Source: Gammaproteobacteria bacterium (GTDB taxonomy: Bacteria > Pseudomonadota > Gammaproteobacteria > Steroidobacterales > Woeseiaceae). From it: a stretch of 38,759 bases of DNA. Positions 24,245 to 32,800 of this stretch are shown here, in pieces (the stretch's first letter is position 1; each line of letters begins with the position of its first letter). The notes below the pieces were generated by a model, which was given only the letters and a program-made list of their open reading frames with translations, was not told the DNA's origin and made no database searches. The stretch spans positions 1-38,759 of the forward strand of contig JAUHZT010000015.1 in the NCBI GenBank assembly GCA_030425905.1, written 5' to 3'. Position numbers and translations under genes: made by a program.

Positions 24245-25288
24245 TCAAGTTCCAGGTCCTGTGACTGCACGCTCCTGAAACGGCTGCGCCCAGTGTAACC
24301 GCTCGGCCATCCCCGAAGTGAGACTTGTGTCACCCCCCTTGTCGATCAGCAATGCGTAGCGCAGTTCAAAGCGGGTTACCAGGGCGGCGAAGCGCTCGGG
24401 GCCGCCCACCAGCAGCGCTGTGGCGGCTGCGTCGGCCAGCACCGGGTCTGTGTGCACGACGGTAACTGATGCCGTGTGCTCGACCGGCCGCCCGGTTGTC
24501 GGGTCGAGGATGTGCGTATAGCGCTGGCCGTCAATCTCCACAAAACGTTCGTAGTTGCCCGAGGTGAAAACCGCCTCGCCGCTGTGCACATCAAGCATTG
24601 CGAGTGGCGGGCCGCCGTCCGGCGCGCGGATGCCTATACGCGCGTCACGCCCGTTAACCTGTCCGGCGACGGCAAGGTCGCCGCCGATGTTAACGATCGC
24701 ATTGTCGATGCCGTGTGCCCGCAGAATCCGGTTTGCATTCAGTGCGATCGCACCTTTGGCAATGCCGCCAACATCGAGCCGGATGTCCGGGTTCGCCGAC
24801 CTGAGCGTCAGGCCATCCCAGCTTAGCTGGGCGGTGCCAGGGCCGGATGCGAGTAAGGCTTTAATCTGCGCCGGATCGGGTACTCGCGCGGGCTGCGGCG
24901 TGGCGGCATAGAACCCCCACAGCCGGATTGTGCGACCGATACAAATGTTAAACAGCCCGTCAGACAGGGACTCATAGACCGTCGCGGCCTCGATCAGCTC
25001 CTTGAGTGCGGCCGACACCTTGACGGGCTGGCCGGCAGCAATGGCCTCGTTGGCACGGCGCAGTTCCCCCGGCGTGTCCACGTACCACTCGTTGCCGATT
25101 TTCGCGAAGTAAGCCTCGATGCTATTCGTGGCCGAGCGAAATTCCTGCTCGCGAACACCGTAGGCTGTCACTGTAACGACGGTACCCAACGCGACAAAGT
25201 CGTGCCGGAAATCACGCCCTGCATCGCAAGCACTTGCGAGCAGCGCAAGCAGTGTCAGCGCGCTACGCCAGCCTGCGTTCAATCGCAT
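24245..25288 (-). CDS. apbE: FAD:protein FMN transferase ApbE, lipoprotein
   Basis: Periplasmic flavin transferase that attaches FMN covalently to threonine residues of Rnf, Nqr and related proteins. The product is 347 residues. The lipobox is LLASAC with Cys21. Motifs are FVALGTVVTVTAYG, YESLSDGLFNICIGRTIRLWGF, LDVGGIAKGAIALN, IVNIGGDLAVAG and THILDPTTGRPVEHTAS. The start ATG at 25286-25288 is inside the end of gshB, giving a 26-base overlap on the same strand. An alternative TTG at 25291 adds one residue. In Pseudomonas this position is empty between tonB3 and gshB, as I recall, so apbE looks like an insertion. Confidence 0.95.
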   Translation of the reverse strand: MRLNAGWRSALTLLALLASACDAGRDFRHDFVALGTVVTVTAYGVREQEFRSATNSIEAYFAKIGNEWYVDTPGELRRANEAIAAGQPVKVSAALKELIEAATVYESLSDGLFNICIGRTIRLWGFYAATPQPARVPDPAQIKALLASGPGTAQLSWDGLTLRSANPDIRLDVGGIAKGAIALNANRILRAHGIDNAIVNIGGDLAVAGQVNGRDARIGIRAPDGGPPLAMLDVHSGEAVFTSGNYERFVEIDGQRYTHILDPTTGRPVEHTASVTVVHTDPVLADAAATALLVGGPERFAALVTRFELRYALLIDKGGDTSLTSGMAERLHWAQPFQERAVTGPGT

Positions 25289-26219
25289 CAAACATCAGGC
25301 CTGCGATATTCAGGTCAAACTGGCGGTCGAGTTCCCGAATTCCAGTCGGGCTCGTGACGTTCACCTCGGTCATGTAGTCACCAATCACATCGAGGCCCGC
25401 GAATATCACCCCCCGCTCGCGCAGGACCGGTCCTACCGCCGCGCAGATTTCCCGGTCCCTGGCGGACAAAGGCTGGCCTTTGCCCGTGGCGCCCATGACG
25501 AGATTGCCGCGGTTGTCGTCGGCCGAGGGGATCCGTGCCAGTGCGTAGGGCACCGGTTCGCCGTCTATCAGCAAAATACGCTTGTCGCCCAGCGTAATCT
25601 CGGGAATGAACTCCTGCGCCATCGCAAAACGCCGTCCGTAATCGGTGAGCGTCTCGAAAATGACATTGGCGTTGTTATCGCCCTTCTTGATGACGAAGAT
25701 AGACTTGCCGCCCATCCCATCCAGCGGTTTGACGACCACATGACCGTGTTCCGCCAGGAAAGCGCGCATATCGTCCATCGAGCGGGTAATCAGCGTAAGC
25801 GGCGTATAGTCAGGAAACCAGGCGGTATAGGCCTTTTCATTCATATCCCGCAGCGCCTGCGGATTGTTGACAATCAGGCAGCCACTGGCCGCTGCGCGGT
25901 CCAGAATGTACGTCGTATAGACGAATTCCATGTCAAATGGAGGGTCTTTACGCATCAATATGACATCAAGGTCGCCAAGTGTGATGTCTTGCTCGGAACC
26001 GAACTCGAACCACGCGTCATGATTGTCCCGGACCTCAAGACGTCGGGATCGACCGCGCGCCTGGCCCGCGAAAATACGCAGATCGGCTTGCTCGAAATAG
26101 TGAATTTCGGCATTTCGCCGCGTGGCTTCCAGCAGCATGGCCAGCGAGCTGTCTTTTTTCGGCGTGATTGAGTGAATCGGGTCCATGACGACACCGACGC
26201 GGAGTGCTTTATCGGGCAT
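25263..26219 (-). CDS. gshB: Glutathione synthetase
   Basis: ATP-grasp ligase joining gamma-glutamylcysteine and glycine. The product is 318 residues (E. coli 316). Blocks are VGVVMDPIHSITPKKDSSLAMLLEA, LDVILMRKDPPFDMEFVYTT, the ATP-grasp VVKPLDGMGGKSIFVI, and NVTSPTGIRELDRQ near the C-terminus. The start ATG at 26217-26219 gives the normal N-terminus; the 26-residue upstream in-frame stretch is untranslated leader. A promoter-like pair lies upstream. gshB next to the Chp operon is conserved with Pseudomonas. Confidence 0.97.
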   Translation of the reverse strand: MPDKALRVGVVMDPIHSITPKKDSSLAMLLEATRRNAEIHYFEQADLRIFAGQARGRSRRLEVRDNHDAWFEFGSEQDITLGDLDVILMRKDPPFDMEFVYTTYILDRAAASGCLIVNNPQALRDMNEKAYTAWFPDYTPLTLITRSMDDMRAFLAEHGHVVVKPLDGMGGKSIFVIKKGDNNANVIFETLTDYGRRFAMAQEFIPEITLGDKRILLIDGEPVPYALARIPSADDNRGNLVMGATGKGQPLSARDREICAAVGPVLRERGVIFAGLDVIGDYMTEVNVTSPTGIRELDRQFDLNIAGLMFDAIERRLA

Positions 26220-26253
26220 GACGAGAAAAACCTGGCAGGAATCAGAGCGACCC

Positions 26254-26281
26254 ACTATACCGCTCCGAATTTGCACAGCAA
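26254..26281 (-). promoter_or_regulatory. Candidate promoter for gshB
   Basis: On the minus strand, TTGCTG (26276-26281), a 16-base spacer and TATAGT (26254-26259), with the start codon about 28 bases past the predicted transcription start. It lies in the 202-base divergent region with pilG. By-eye match. Confidence 0.45.
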
Positions 26282-26372
26282 GCCTCGGAATTAACAAGAA
26301 TTTTGGGGTCTGGGTTAGGGGTCGTAGCAGGACTTATGTCAATATGGTACAAGTCGGTTTTCCCGAAGGCAT

Positions 26373-26392
26373 TGCAGGTGTGGGCGCCTGCA
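26373..26392 (+). other. Stem-loop in the pilG leader
   Basis: TGCAGGTG (26373-26380) pairs with CGCCTGCA (26385-26392) around the loop TGGG, an 8-bp stem with one G-U pair. It lies about 18 bases before the GGAGG ribosome site of pilG. It may be a 5' stabilising or regulatory element. Confidence 0.4.
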
Positions 26393-26421
26393 TTCTTGTA
26401 TTCGGGTTTGGAGGATATCCG

Positions 26422-26814
26422 GTGTCAGTTAAAGCATCTCGAAGTCTGAGTGGCCTCAAGATTCTCGTTGTTGACGATAGCAAGACGATTCGTCGCACGG
26501 CGGAAACGCTGCTAACGAAAGAAGGTTGCCAGGTATTTACGGCAATCGATGGATTCGACGCGTTGTCGAAGATCGCCGATCACCAGCCTGACCTGATTTT
26601 TGTGGACATTATGATGCCGCGCCTCGACGGCTACGAGACCTGTTCGCTGATCAAGCACAACAAGGTTTACAAAGAAACACCGGTCATCATGTTGTCCAGC
26701 AAGGACGGACTGTTCGATCGCGCGCGCGGCCGCATTGTCGGCTCCGAGCAGTACCTCACCAAGCCGTTCACCAAGGACGAACTGCTTGGCGCTATATCGA
26801 ACCAGATCAATTAA
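26422..26814 (+). CDS. pilG: Chp twitching-motility response regulator PilG
   Basis: CheY-like single-domain response regulator of the Chp chemosensory system, promoting pilus extension in P. aeruginosa. The product is 130 residues. The acidic pocket is VVDDS (Asp18-Asp19), the phosphoacceptor is Asp62 in FVDIMMPRLDGYETC, and the conserved Lys is in YLTKPFTKDELL. The blocks SKTIRRTAETLL and SSKDGLFDRARGRIVGSEQ are nearly diagnostic for PilG. The start GTG at 26422 was chosen because GGAGGA at 26410-26415 precedes it by 7 bases; an in-frame ATG at 26344 would add 26 non-family residues. It heads the operon, divergent from gshB. Confidence 0.95.
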   Translation: MSVKASRSLSGLKILVVDDSKTIRRTAETLLTKEGCQVFTAIDGFDALSKIADHQPDLIFVDIMMPRLDGYETCSLIKHNKVYKETPVIMLSSKDGLFDRARGRIVGSEQYLTKPFTKDELLGAISNQIN

Positions 26815-26828
26815 TCGGAGAGCTGTGA

Positions 26829-27194
26829 ATGTCCACGGTACTTATTATTGACGACTCGCCAACCGAGCTGCACCTGTTCCAGAGCATGCTGGAGAAGAAT
26901 GGCCTTGATACGCTGGTTGCCGACAGCGGAGAAGAGGGCATTAAGCAAGCGCGACAGGCGCGGCCGCATTGCATCCTGATGGATGTCGTAATGCCCGGCA
27001 TGAACGGATTCCAGGCGACCCGGAAACTCAGCCAGGATCCGGAGACCGCCGGTATACCGGTCATTATCATCACCACCAAAGACCAGGAAACGGACAAGAT
27101 CTGGGGCATGCGCCAGGGGGCCGTGGAATACCTTGTGAAGCCCGTGGCCGAAAAACAGCTGGTCGAAATGATTAACAAGGTGATGGCTGCCTGA
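26829..27194 (+). CDS. pilH: Chp twitching-motility response regulator PilH
   Basis: Second CheY-like regulator of the Chp system, usually opposing PilG and favouring retraction or acting as a phosphate sink. The product is 121 residues. The pocket is LIIDDSPTELHLF, the phosphoacceptor is Asp52 in CILMDVVMPGMNGFQATRKL, and the Lys is in EYLVKPVAEKQL. The block TTKDQETDKIWGMRQGA is PilH-like. It starts 14 bases after pilG, with GGAGAGCTG as its ribosome binding site. Confidence 0.95.
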   Translation: MSTVLIIDDSPTELHLFQSMLEKNGLDTLVADSGEEGIKQARQARPHCILMDVVMPGMNGFQATRKLSQDPETAGIPVIIITTKDQETDKIWGMRQGAVEYLVKPVAEKQLVEMINKVMAA

Positions 27195-27207
27195 ATGGGC
27201 TCGCAGC

Positions 27208-27771
27208 ATGCATAACGCGGTTGACCTCGCAACGCTGGTAAAACAACCGTTTGAGTTGTTGCGGGAAATCGAGCGGCGCAGCGCCACCGCGCACAGCGGC
27301 GCGAGCGGTGCGCCCGGTGCAAGCGAATGGGTCGGTGTCGGGTTTCGCATCGGTGAAGAGCGTTTTATTGCCAATCGCGAGCAGGTACGTGAAGTGCTGA
27401 TGTTGCCGGAAGCCATGACCCGGGTACCCGGCGCCAAGCGCTGGATGCTGGGCATTGCCAACCTGCGCGGTCACCTGCTGCCGCTGGTCGACCTCAAACT
27501 TTTACTGGGCAGCGGGCGCACCAGTCTGCGCCGCACAACCCGTGTAATTTCAGTTAATCACCGCGAAATTCCCGCAGGACTTGTCGTCGACGAAGTGATT
27601 GGCTTTCGTCGTTTCATGAACGAAGAAAAAACCAGCACCGTGCCGCAGACCATCGTTCGCTGTGACCGGTTCCTGGCCGGTGCCTTCGAGCGAGGCAACG
27701 AAAACTGGCCGGTATTCAATCTCTTCGACTTGATCGAGAGCAATTTATTTTTGCAGGCAGCCGCAGAATGA
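27208..27771 (+). CDS. pilI: CheW-like adaptor PilI
   Basis: CheW-domain coupling protein linking the PilJ receptor to the ChpA kinase. The product is 187 residues, with an N-terminal leader of about 40 residues rich in Ala/Gly/Ser. The CheW domain runs from about residue 40, with VGFRIGEERFIANREQVREVL, MLGIANLRGHLLPLVDLKLLLG and GLVVDEVIGFR. The start ATG at 27208 is 14 bases after pilH; its ribosome site is weak. A second CheW-like protein is encoded at the end of the operon. Confidence 0.93.
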   Translation: MHNAVDLATLVKQPFELLREIERRSATAHSGASGAPGASEWVGVGFRIGEERFIANREQVREVLMLPEAMTRVPGAKRWMLGIANLRGHLLPLVDLKLLLGSGRTSLRRTTRVISVNHREIPAGLVVDEVIGFRRFMNEEKTSTVPQTIVRCDRFLAGAFERGNENWPVFNLFDLIESNLFLQAAAE

Positions 27772-27802
27772 AACTGGCGCCAACGCATAATTGAGAAACG
27801 TC

Positions 27803-29803
27803 ATGGCTAAAACCGAAGAAACATCGTCACTGTTTCGCCTACTTACGATCGTGGTCGTGTTTGCGTTGATCGCTGCCGCCGCATTGGTCTTCCTGCGCTC
27901 GGAAGGTGCCAACCCGGCTGCCGCCGAACTGGCCGCCCTGTCGCAAGCGATGCCGGAACGAGCCGATCGTGCGCTACTCGGCGACGAGGGTGGTTTCGAG
28001 GCGCTCAACAGCGGCTTGCAGCGACTTGCTGAACTGCGGCGCGGTGCGGGCCAGGTGCCGGGCGAATCGGCGGACTGGTTGCAGCTTGAGTCAAAAGCGA
28101 CAGCCCTGTTGGCAAAACGTACAGAAATCGAAACCCTGCACGCGGCGGGCGGGGAAATTGCCGCAAGTGCCAATGCCATGCTGGCGCTTTCGAGCGAACT
28201 TATTAACCGAACGCCAAGCACGGCGATCGTGCAGGAATTCCAGCAACGGGCCAGCCGGCTTGCCAGCACGGCAACGTCCCTGGTGAGCAGCGATGATCCG
28301 GCGGCCCGTGCCGCCGAGGTCATCGAAGACGCAAGGTTTCTGCGCGAAGTCAGTAATGCGTTGGCGGGCGCTGCCAGCAACCTTGATGTGCGGCCACTGA
28401 ATGCCGAAGGCCGTGAACTGGTCGTGGCGCCGCTCGAAGAACTGATGGCAACCCTCGAGCCGGCCGTCGATCGCCTGAGCGCGAGCGCAGGGCAGATCGC
28501 CGATCTCGGTGCCATGCAGAATGACCTGCATGCGGCGGCGGATCGGTTGATGGGCAACGGTTTCACGGGTTCGTCGGCAGGCAGCGTCTTGCCGGGGTTC
28601 CTGCAAAGCAACTGGCTGCCGCTGGCATTAATCGCATTGAGCCTGCTGCTCGTTCTCCTGCTCTTGTCACTGAACTCGAAATCGGCCGTGTTTGAGCGCG
28701 CCGCCAAGGAACAGGCGGAGCAGAATGAGCGTAACCAGCAGGCTATCCTGCGGCTGCTCGATGAAATGGGCAGCCTGGCTGACGGTGACCTGACTGTCGA
28801 GGCCACGGTTACCGAGGACATCACGGGCACGATTGCCGACTCTTTCAACTATGCGATTGAAGAACTCAGAAAGCTCGTAACGACGGTTAACGAAACCGCG
28901 ATCATGGTGGACTCGGCAGCGAAACAGACCGAGAACACGGCGGCGCACATGGCACGCGCGGCGGAAAATCAGACCAGAGAAATCAATGCTGCAACCGATT
29001 CCATTGTGTCGATGGCCAGCTCTATTGAAGAAGTTTCCGGCAATGCTGAACGCTCGTCCGACGTGGCGCGGCACTCGGTGGAAGTTGCGCACAAGGGCGG
29101 TGAAGCCGTGCGCCGCACAATCGACGGTATGAACACGATTCGCGAAACGATCCAGGATACGTCGAAACGTATCAAACGGCTGGGTGAGAGCTCGCAGGAA
29201 ATCGGCAATATTGTTGAGCTTATCAACGACATTGCCGAGCAGACCAACATCCTGGCACTCAACGCCTCGATCCAGGCATCCATGGCCGGCGAAGCAGGTC
29301 GCGGCTTTGCCGTGGTTGCCGATGAAGTACAGCGATTGGCCGAACGATCGACGAACGCCACTCGCCAGATAGAAGTGCTGGTTAGCACGATTCAGGCAGA
29401 CACAAAGGAAGCTGTCGTGTCGATGGAACGCAGTACTACCGACGTGGTCGGCGGTGCGTTACTGGCCGAAAACGCGGGCGCCGCGCTGGTGGAGATCGAG
29501 CAGGTCTCAAACCAGATCGCGAGCCTGGTACAGAATATTTCAAGTTCGGCGCGGCAACAGGCCAGCTCTGCGGCCGATGTTACGCGGCGCACGAAGCGCC
29601 TTAGCGAGATCAGCGAGCAAACCGGCAAGGCAACGACGGCAACCGCCGCCGCTATCTCGAAGCTGTCCGAGTTTGCCTCGCAACTAAGAAAGAGCGTCGC
29701 GGGCTTCACCTTGCCGCGCCAGGCCATGTCGGCCGCGCCTTTGCGTTCGCCAACGGCGGACGCGGGGCCGGATAAAGAACAGCGACAGGCGAGCGCGGGC
29801 TAG
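27803..29803 (+). CDS. pilJ: Methyl-accepting chemotaxis protein PilJ
   Basis: Chemoreceptor of the Chp pilus system; the P. aeruginosa homologue acts at the poles with pili. The product is 666 residues. The first membrane helix is at about 11-31 (LLTIVVVFALIAAAALVFL), followed by an Ala-rich alpha-helical periplasmic region, the second helix at about 271-289 (LPLALIALSLLLVLLLLSL), a HAMP-like stretch and a signalling domain. The receptor tip is ALNASIQASMAGEAGRGFAVVADEVQRLAE, with Gln and Ser where most receptors have Glu and Ala, as in known PilJ. The start ATG at 27803 is preferred over an upstream TTG at 27791. No CheR-like pilK follows. Confidence 0.95.
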   Translation: MAKTEETSSLFRLLTIVVVFALIAAAALVFLRSEGANPAAAELAALSQAMPERADRALLGDEGGFEALNSGLQRLAELRRGAGQVPGESADWLQLESKATALLAKRTEIETLHAAGGEIAASANAMLALSSELINRTPSTAIVQEFQQRASRLASTATSLVSSDDPAARAAEVIEDARFLREVSNALAGAASNLDVRPLNAEGRELVVAPLEELMATLEPAVDRLSASAGQIADLGAMQNDLHAAADRLMGNGFTGSSAGSVLPGFLQSNWLPLALIALSLLLVLLLLSLNSKSAVFERAAKEQAEQNERNQQAILRLLDEMGSLADGDLTVEATVTEDITGTIADSFNYAIEELRKLVTTVNETAIMVDSAAKQTENTAAHMARAAENQTREINAATDSIVSMASSIEEVSGNAERSSDVARHSVEVAHKGGEAVRRTIDGMNTIRETIQDTSKRIKRLGESSQEIGNIVELINDIAEQTNILALNASIQASMAGEAGRGFAVVADEVQRLAERSTNATRQIEVLVSTIQADTKEAVVSMERSTTDVVGGALLAENAGAALVEIEQVSNQIASLVQNISSSARQQASSAADVTRRTKRLSEISEQTGKATTATAAAISKLSEFASQLRKSVAGFTLPRQAMSAAPLRSPTADAGPDKEQRQASAG

Positions 29804-29842
29804 TCCCCGCCAGACACAACGGACACGAAGACGAACGCGCAG

Positions 29843-32800
29843 ATGACGGGCACTACCGGCACAGAGCAAGTACGCACGGCGGGCATGGACGAGAGTCCTG
29901 TGCGGGCGTTGTCGATCATCAGCACCGAGCTGAACGAGACGATACGCAATGCCCACCTCGCGCTGGAGGACTGCGTAGACGGCCGCGGTGGCACAGCGGC
30001 ATTGAGCCGTGCAGGCGAATTGCTGCACCAGGTGCGGGGTGCGCTGCAGATCAGTGAAACCTATGGCGCGGCATTGCTCGTCGAAGAGATGGAGCTGGCC
30101 TGCAAATACCTCGTGACATTGCGCCCGGGCAAAGGCCGGGAAGATGGCCTGGATGCATTGACCCGTTCAATGGTGCAGTTGCCCATTTATATCGAGAGAC
30201 TGCTTGGCGGCGGTCGCGATATTGCGCTCGTATTGCTGCCGATGCTGAATGACTTGCGTGCAGCGCGCGGCGAACCCCTGCTGTCCGAGGGTACGTTGCT
30301 GTTACTCAACCTGTCGCCGCGCCGGGCCGACAAATCAATTTCAGACCGCGCCGGCAGCGGGGCCGAACCGGTTGAAGTATCGAGGCGCCTGCGGCCCAAG
30401 TTCCAGCTCGCACTGCTTGGCTGGATCAAGGGTGGCGAAACCAGGCGGCATTTGGAAACGCTGTCGAAAGTCGCGAGTGCGCTTGAGAACGCGGCAACGC
30501 GCGACGACATGTACCAGCTCTGGTGGGTGGTCGGTGGTGTGCTCGAAGCCCTGCAAAATGGCGGACTTGAAACGTCGGTTGCACTGAAACGCCTGCTTGG
30601 CCAGACAGACAGGCAGATCAAATACGTGATTGATGAAGGGGTGGCTGCGTATGACGCGCACCCGGTCGCCGATCTTCTGAACAATCTGCTTTATTACGTT
30701 GCGCGCTCAGCGACTGCCGGTGAACGTATCAGCGAGATTCGTGCCGCGTTTAATCTTTCGGAATTGCTGCCGGGCGACGAGCAGGTTGAAAAAGCACGGG
30801 ATGCGCTGTCGGCGCCCAGCGTAAAGCTCATGAAGACGGTCGCTGCAGCCATCAAGGAAGACCTGGCGCGGGTCAAGGACGTGCTGGATATCTTCGTGCG
30901 TACGGGCCGCAACAAGTCGGCCGATCTCGTGCCGCAACTCGAGCTGCTCAAGAAAATCTCGGATACGCTGGGCGTGCTGGGGCTGGGCGAGCTGCGCAGT
31001 GACATCGACGGTGAAATCGATCGTCTGAAGTCTGTCGTAGAGCGCGGCGGGGTTGCGAGTGACCAGATCATTCTGGATATCGCGTCGACGCTGTTGCGCG
31101 TTGAAGATCGCCTGGATCAGCAATTGTTGCGGCTGACCGCGCCGCAGGAAGCAAGCCCTGCAAACCGGCAGGACCTGCCGCCCGCTGAAGCGGCCGATTA
31201 CCGGCAGGTAGCCGAATCGGTGATGCGCGAGTGCATTATCAATCTCGCCCGCATTAAGGAAACCGTCAGCCAGAGCATGGGCTCGCAGGCGACGTCACAG
31301 GGGCTCGACAGCCTGCCGTCGCTGCTGCGCGGCATCAAGGCTGGCCTGATGATGCTGAACAAGACCCGAGCGATGGAGGTCGTCGAACGCGTCGGGCAGC
31401 TGATCGTGATGATGCTCAAGGCAGGCGGACCTGCACAACTGAGCCAGAAAGAAACCGACCGGCTGGCGGATGCCATCGTGAGTATCGAGTACTACATGGA
31501 GACGGTGAAGGCCGGCCGCTCTGACCCGTGGTACATGCTCGACAACGCCGAGGCCTGTCTTGCGGTGTTACGCGATGTTGAGGCGCGCTTCAAGCAGCAG
31601 GCTGACGAACAGCCCGCTGCCGCCACCGCGCGCATTCCACAGATTGACATTGAAGCGGCCGCCGCGGCGGATGCCGCGCCACCGGCGAAGCCGCAGGCGC
31701 CACAGCCCTTGCCCGTGGTCGCCACAGATGCAGAACACCTCGACCCGGAATTGCTTGAGCTGTTTATCGAGGAAGCGAAGGAAGAGATTGCATCGATCAA
31801 GCGCAAGTTGCCTGCCTGGAGTGAAGCGCCGGACGACATGGAAACGCTTATTACCGTGCGTCGTTCCTTCCACACGCTCAAGGGCAGCGGTCGCATGGTG
31901 GGTGCGGAGCGCATGGGTGAGTTTGCCTGGAGCGTTGAGAACCTGCTCAATCGCCTGATCAACCGCACACTTACCCGCACGCCACCGATGGTGCAGTTTA
32001 TTCTGCAAGCGGCGGACGCCGTTCCGGAACTGGTCGAACAGCTCGAAGTCGGTACTCGTCCGAAAGCAAACATAGACCTCTACATCGCACGTGCAAATGC
32101 TTTTGCTGAGGGTGACCCGAACGCGGCTGTGCTGACGATCGACGTGCCCGGTGAGGAGCCTGAGGAAGAAGAGCAGGCGCTTGAGATGGACCCGGTGCTG
32201 CTGGATATCTTCTCCAAGGAGACCGCGGGCCACCTGCAGGTCATCGACGAATTCCTAAGCGCCTGCGAAGGCCACAGTGCACCGTTCGAAGTAACGGACA
32301 AGTTGCATCGCGCCTGCCACACACTGCATGGCAGCGCGAACATGGCCAACGTAGAGCGCGGTGTTGCGGTTGCCGGCGCGCTGAACCGTTTCGTACGACG
32401 TGTTTACGACTACAAGGTGGGTTTCGAAAAATCGGGTCTCGATGCCTTGCGGGCAGGGTCCCGGGCTATCGCCGCCATCGTGGCCGACATTAATCAGCCA
32501 GAACGCGAGCGTGCAGACTACACAGCGCTTATCGCGCACATTGCGCGCCTTACGGACGCGGTGCAGGCACCTGACCATACTGAGGTCGATGTCCCCGACG
32601 TGATTGCTGCGGATGAGCCGCCTGTCACTGAAGCGGCTCCGCCGGTTGTTGAGGAAACGCTTGAGCCGCCGCCGCAGATTGAGCGTGAAGAAACCGGCAG
32701 CGAAGAGGCGGACTACGATGCCGAGATCGCCGCGATCTTTACCGAGGAGTCAGCCGAATTGCTCGAAGCGGCTGACAAGGCCTTTGTCGAATGGTCACAG

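Noticed and set aside
26344-26421. Upstream in-frame extension of pilG starting at ATG 26344
   Set aside because: It has no good ribosome site, contains the hairpin at 26373-26392 and adds residues absent from the family. GTG 26422 has GGAGGA at ideal spacing.
27745-28848. A 367-codon open frame opposite pilJ
   Set aside because: Ser/Ala/Arg-rich with no domain-like blocks; it is the antisense of the Ala-rich receptor helices. PilJ on the plus strand is unambiguous.
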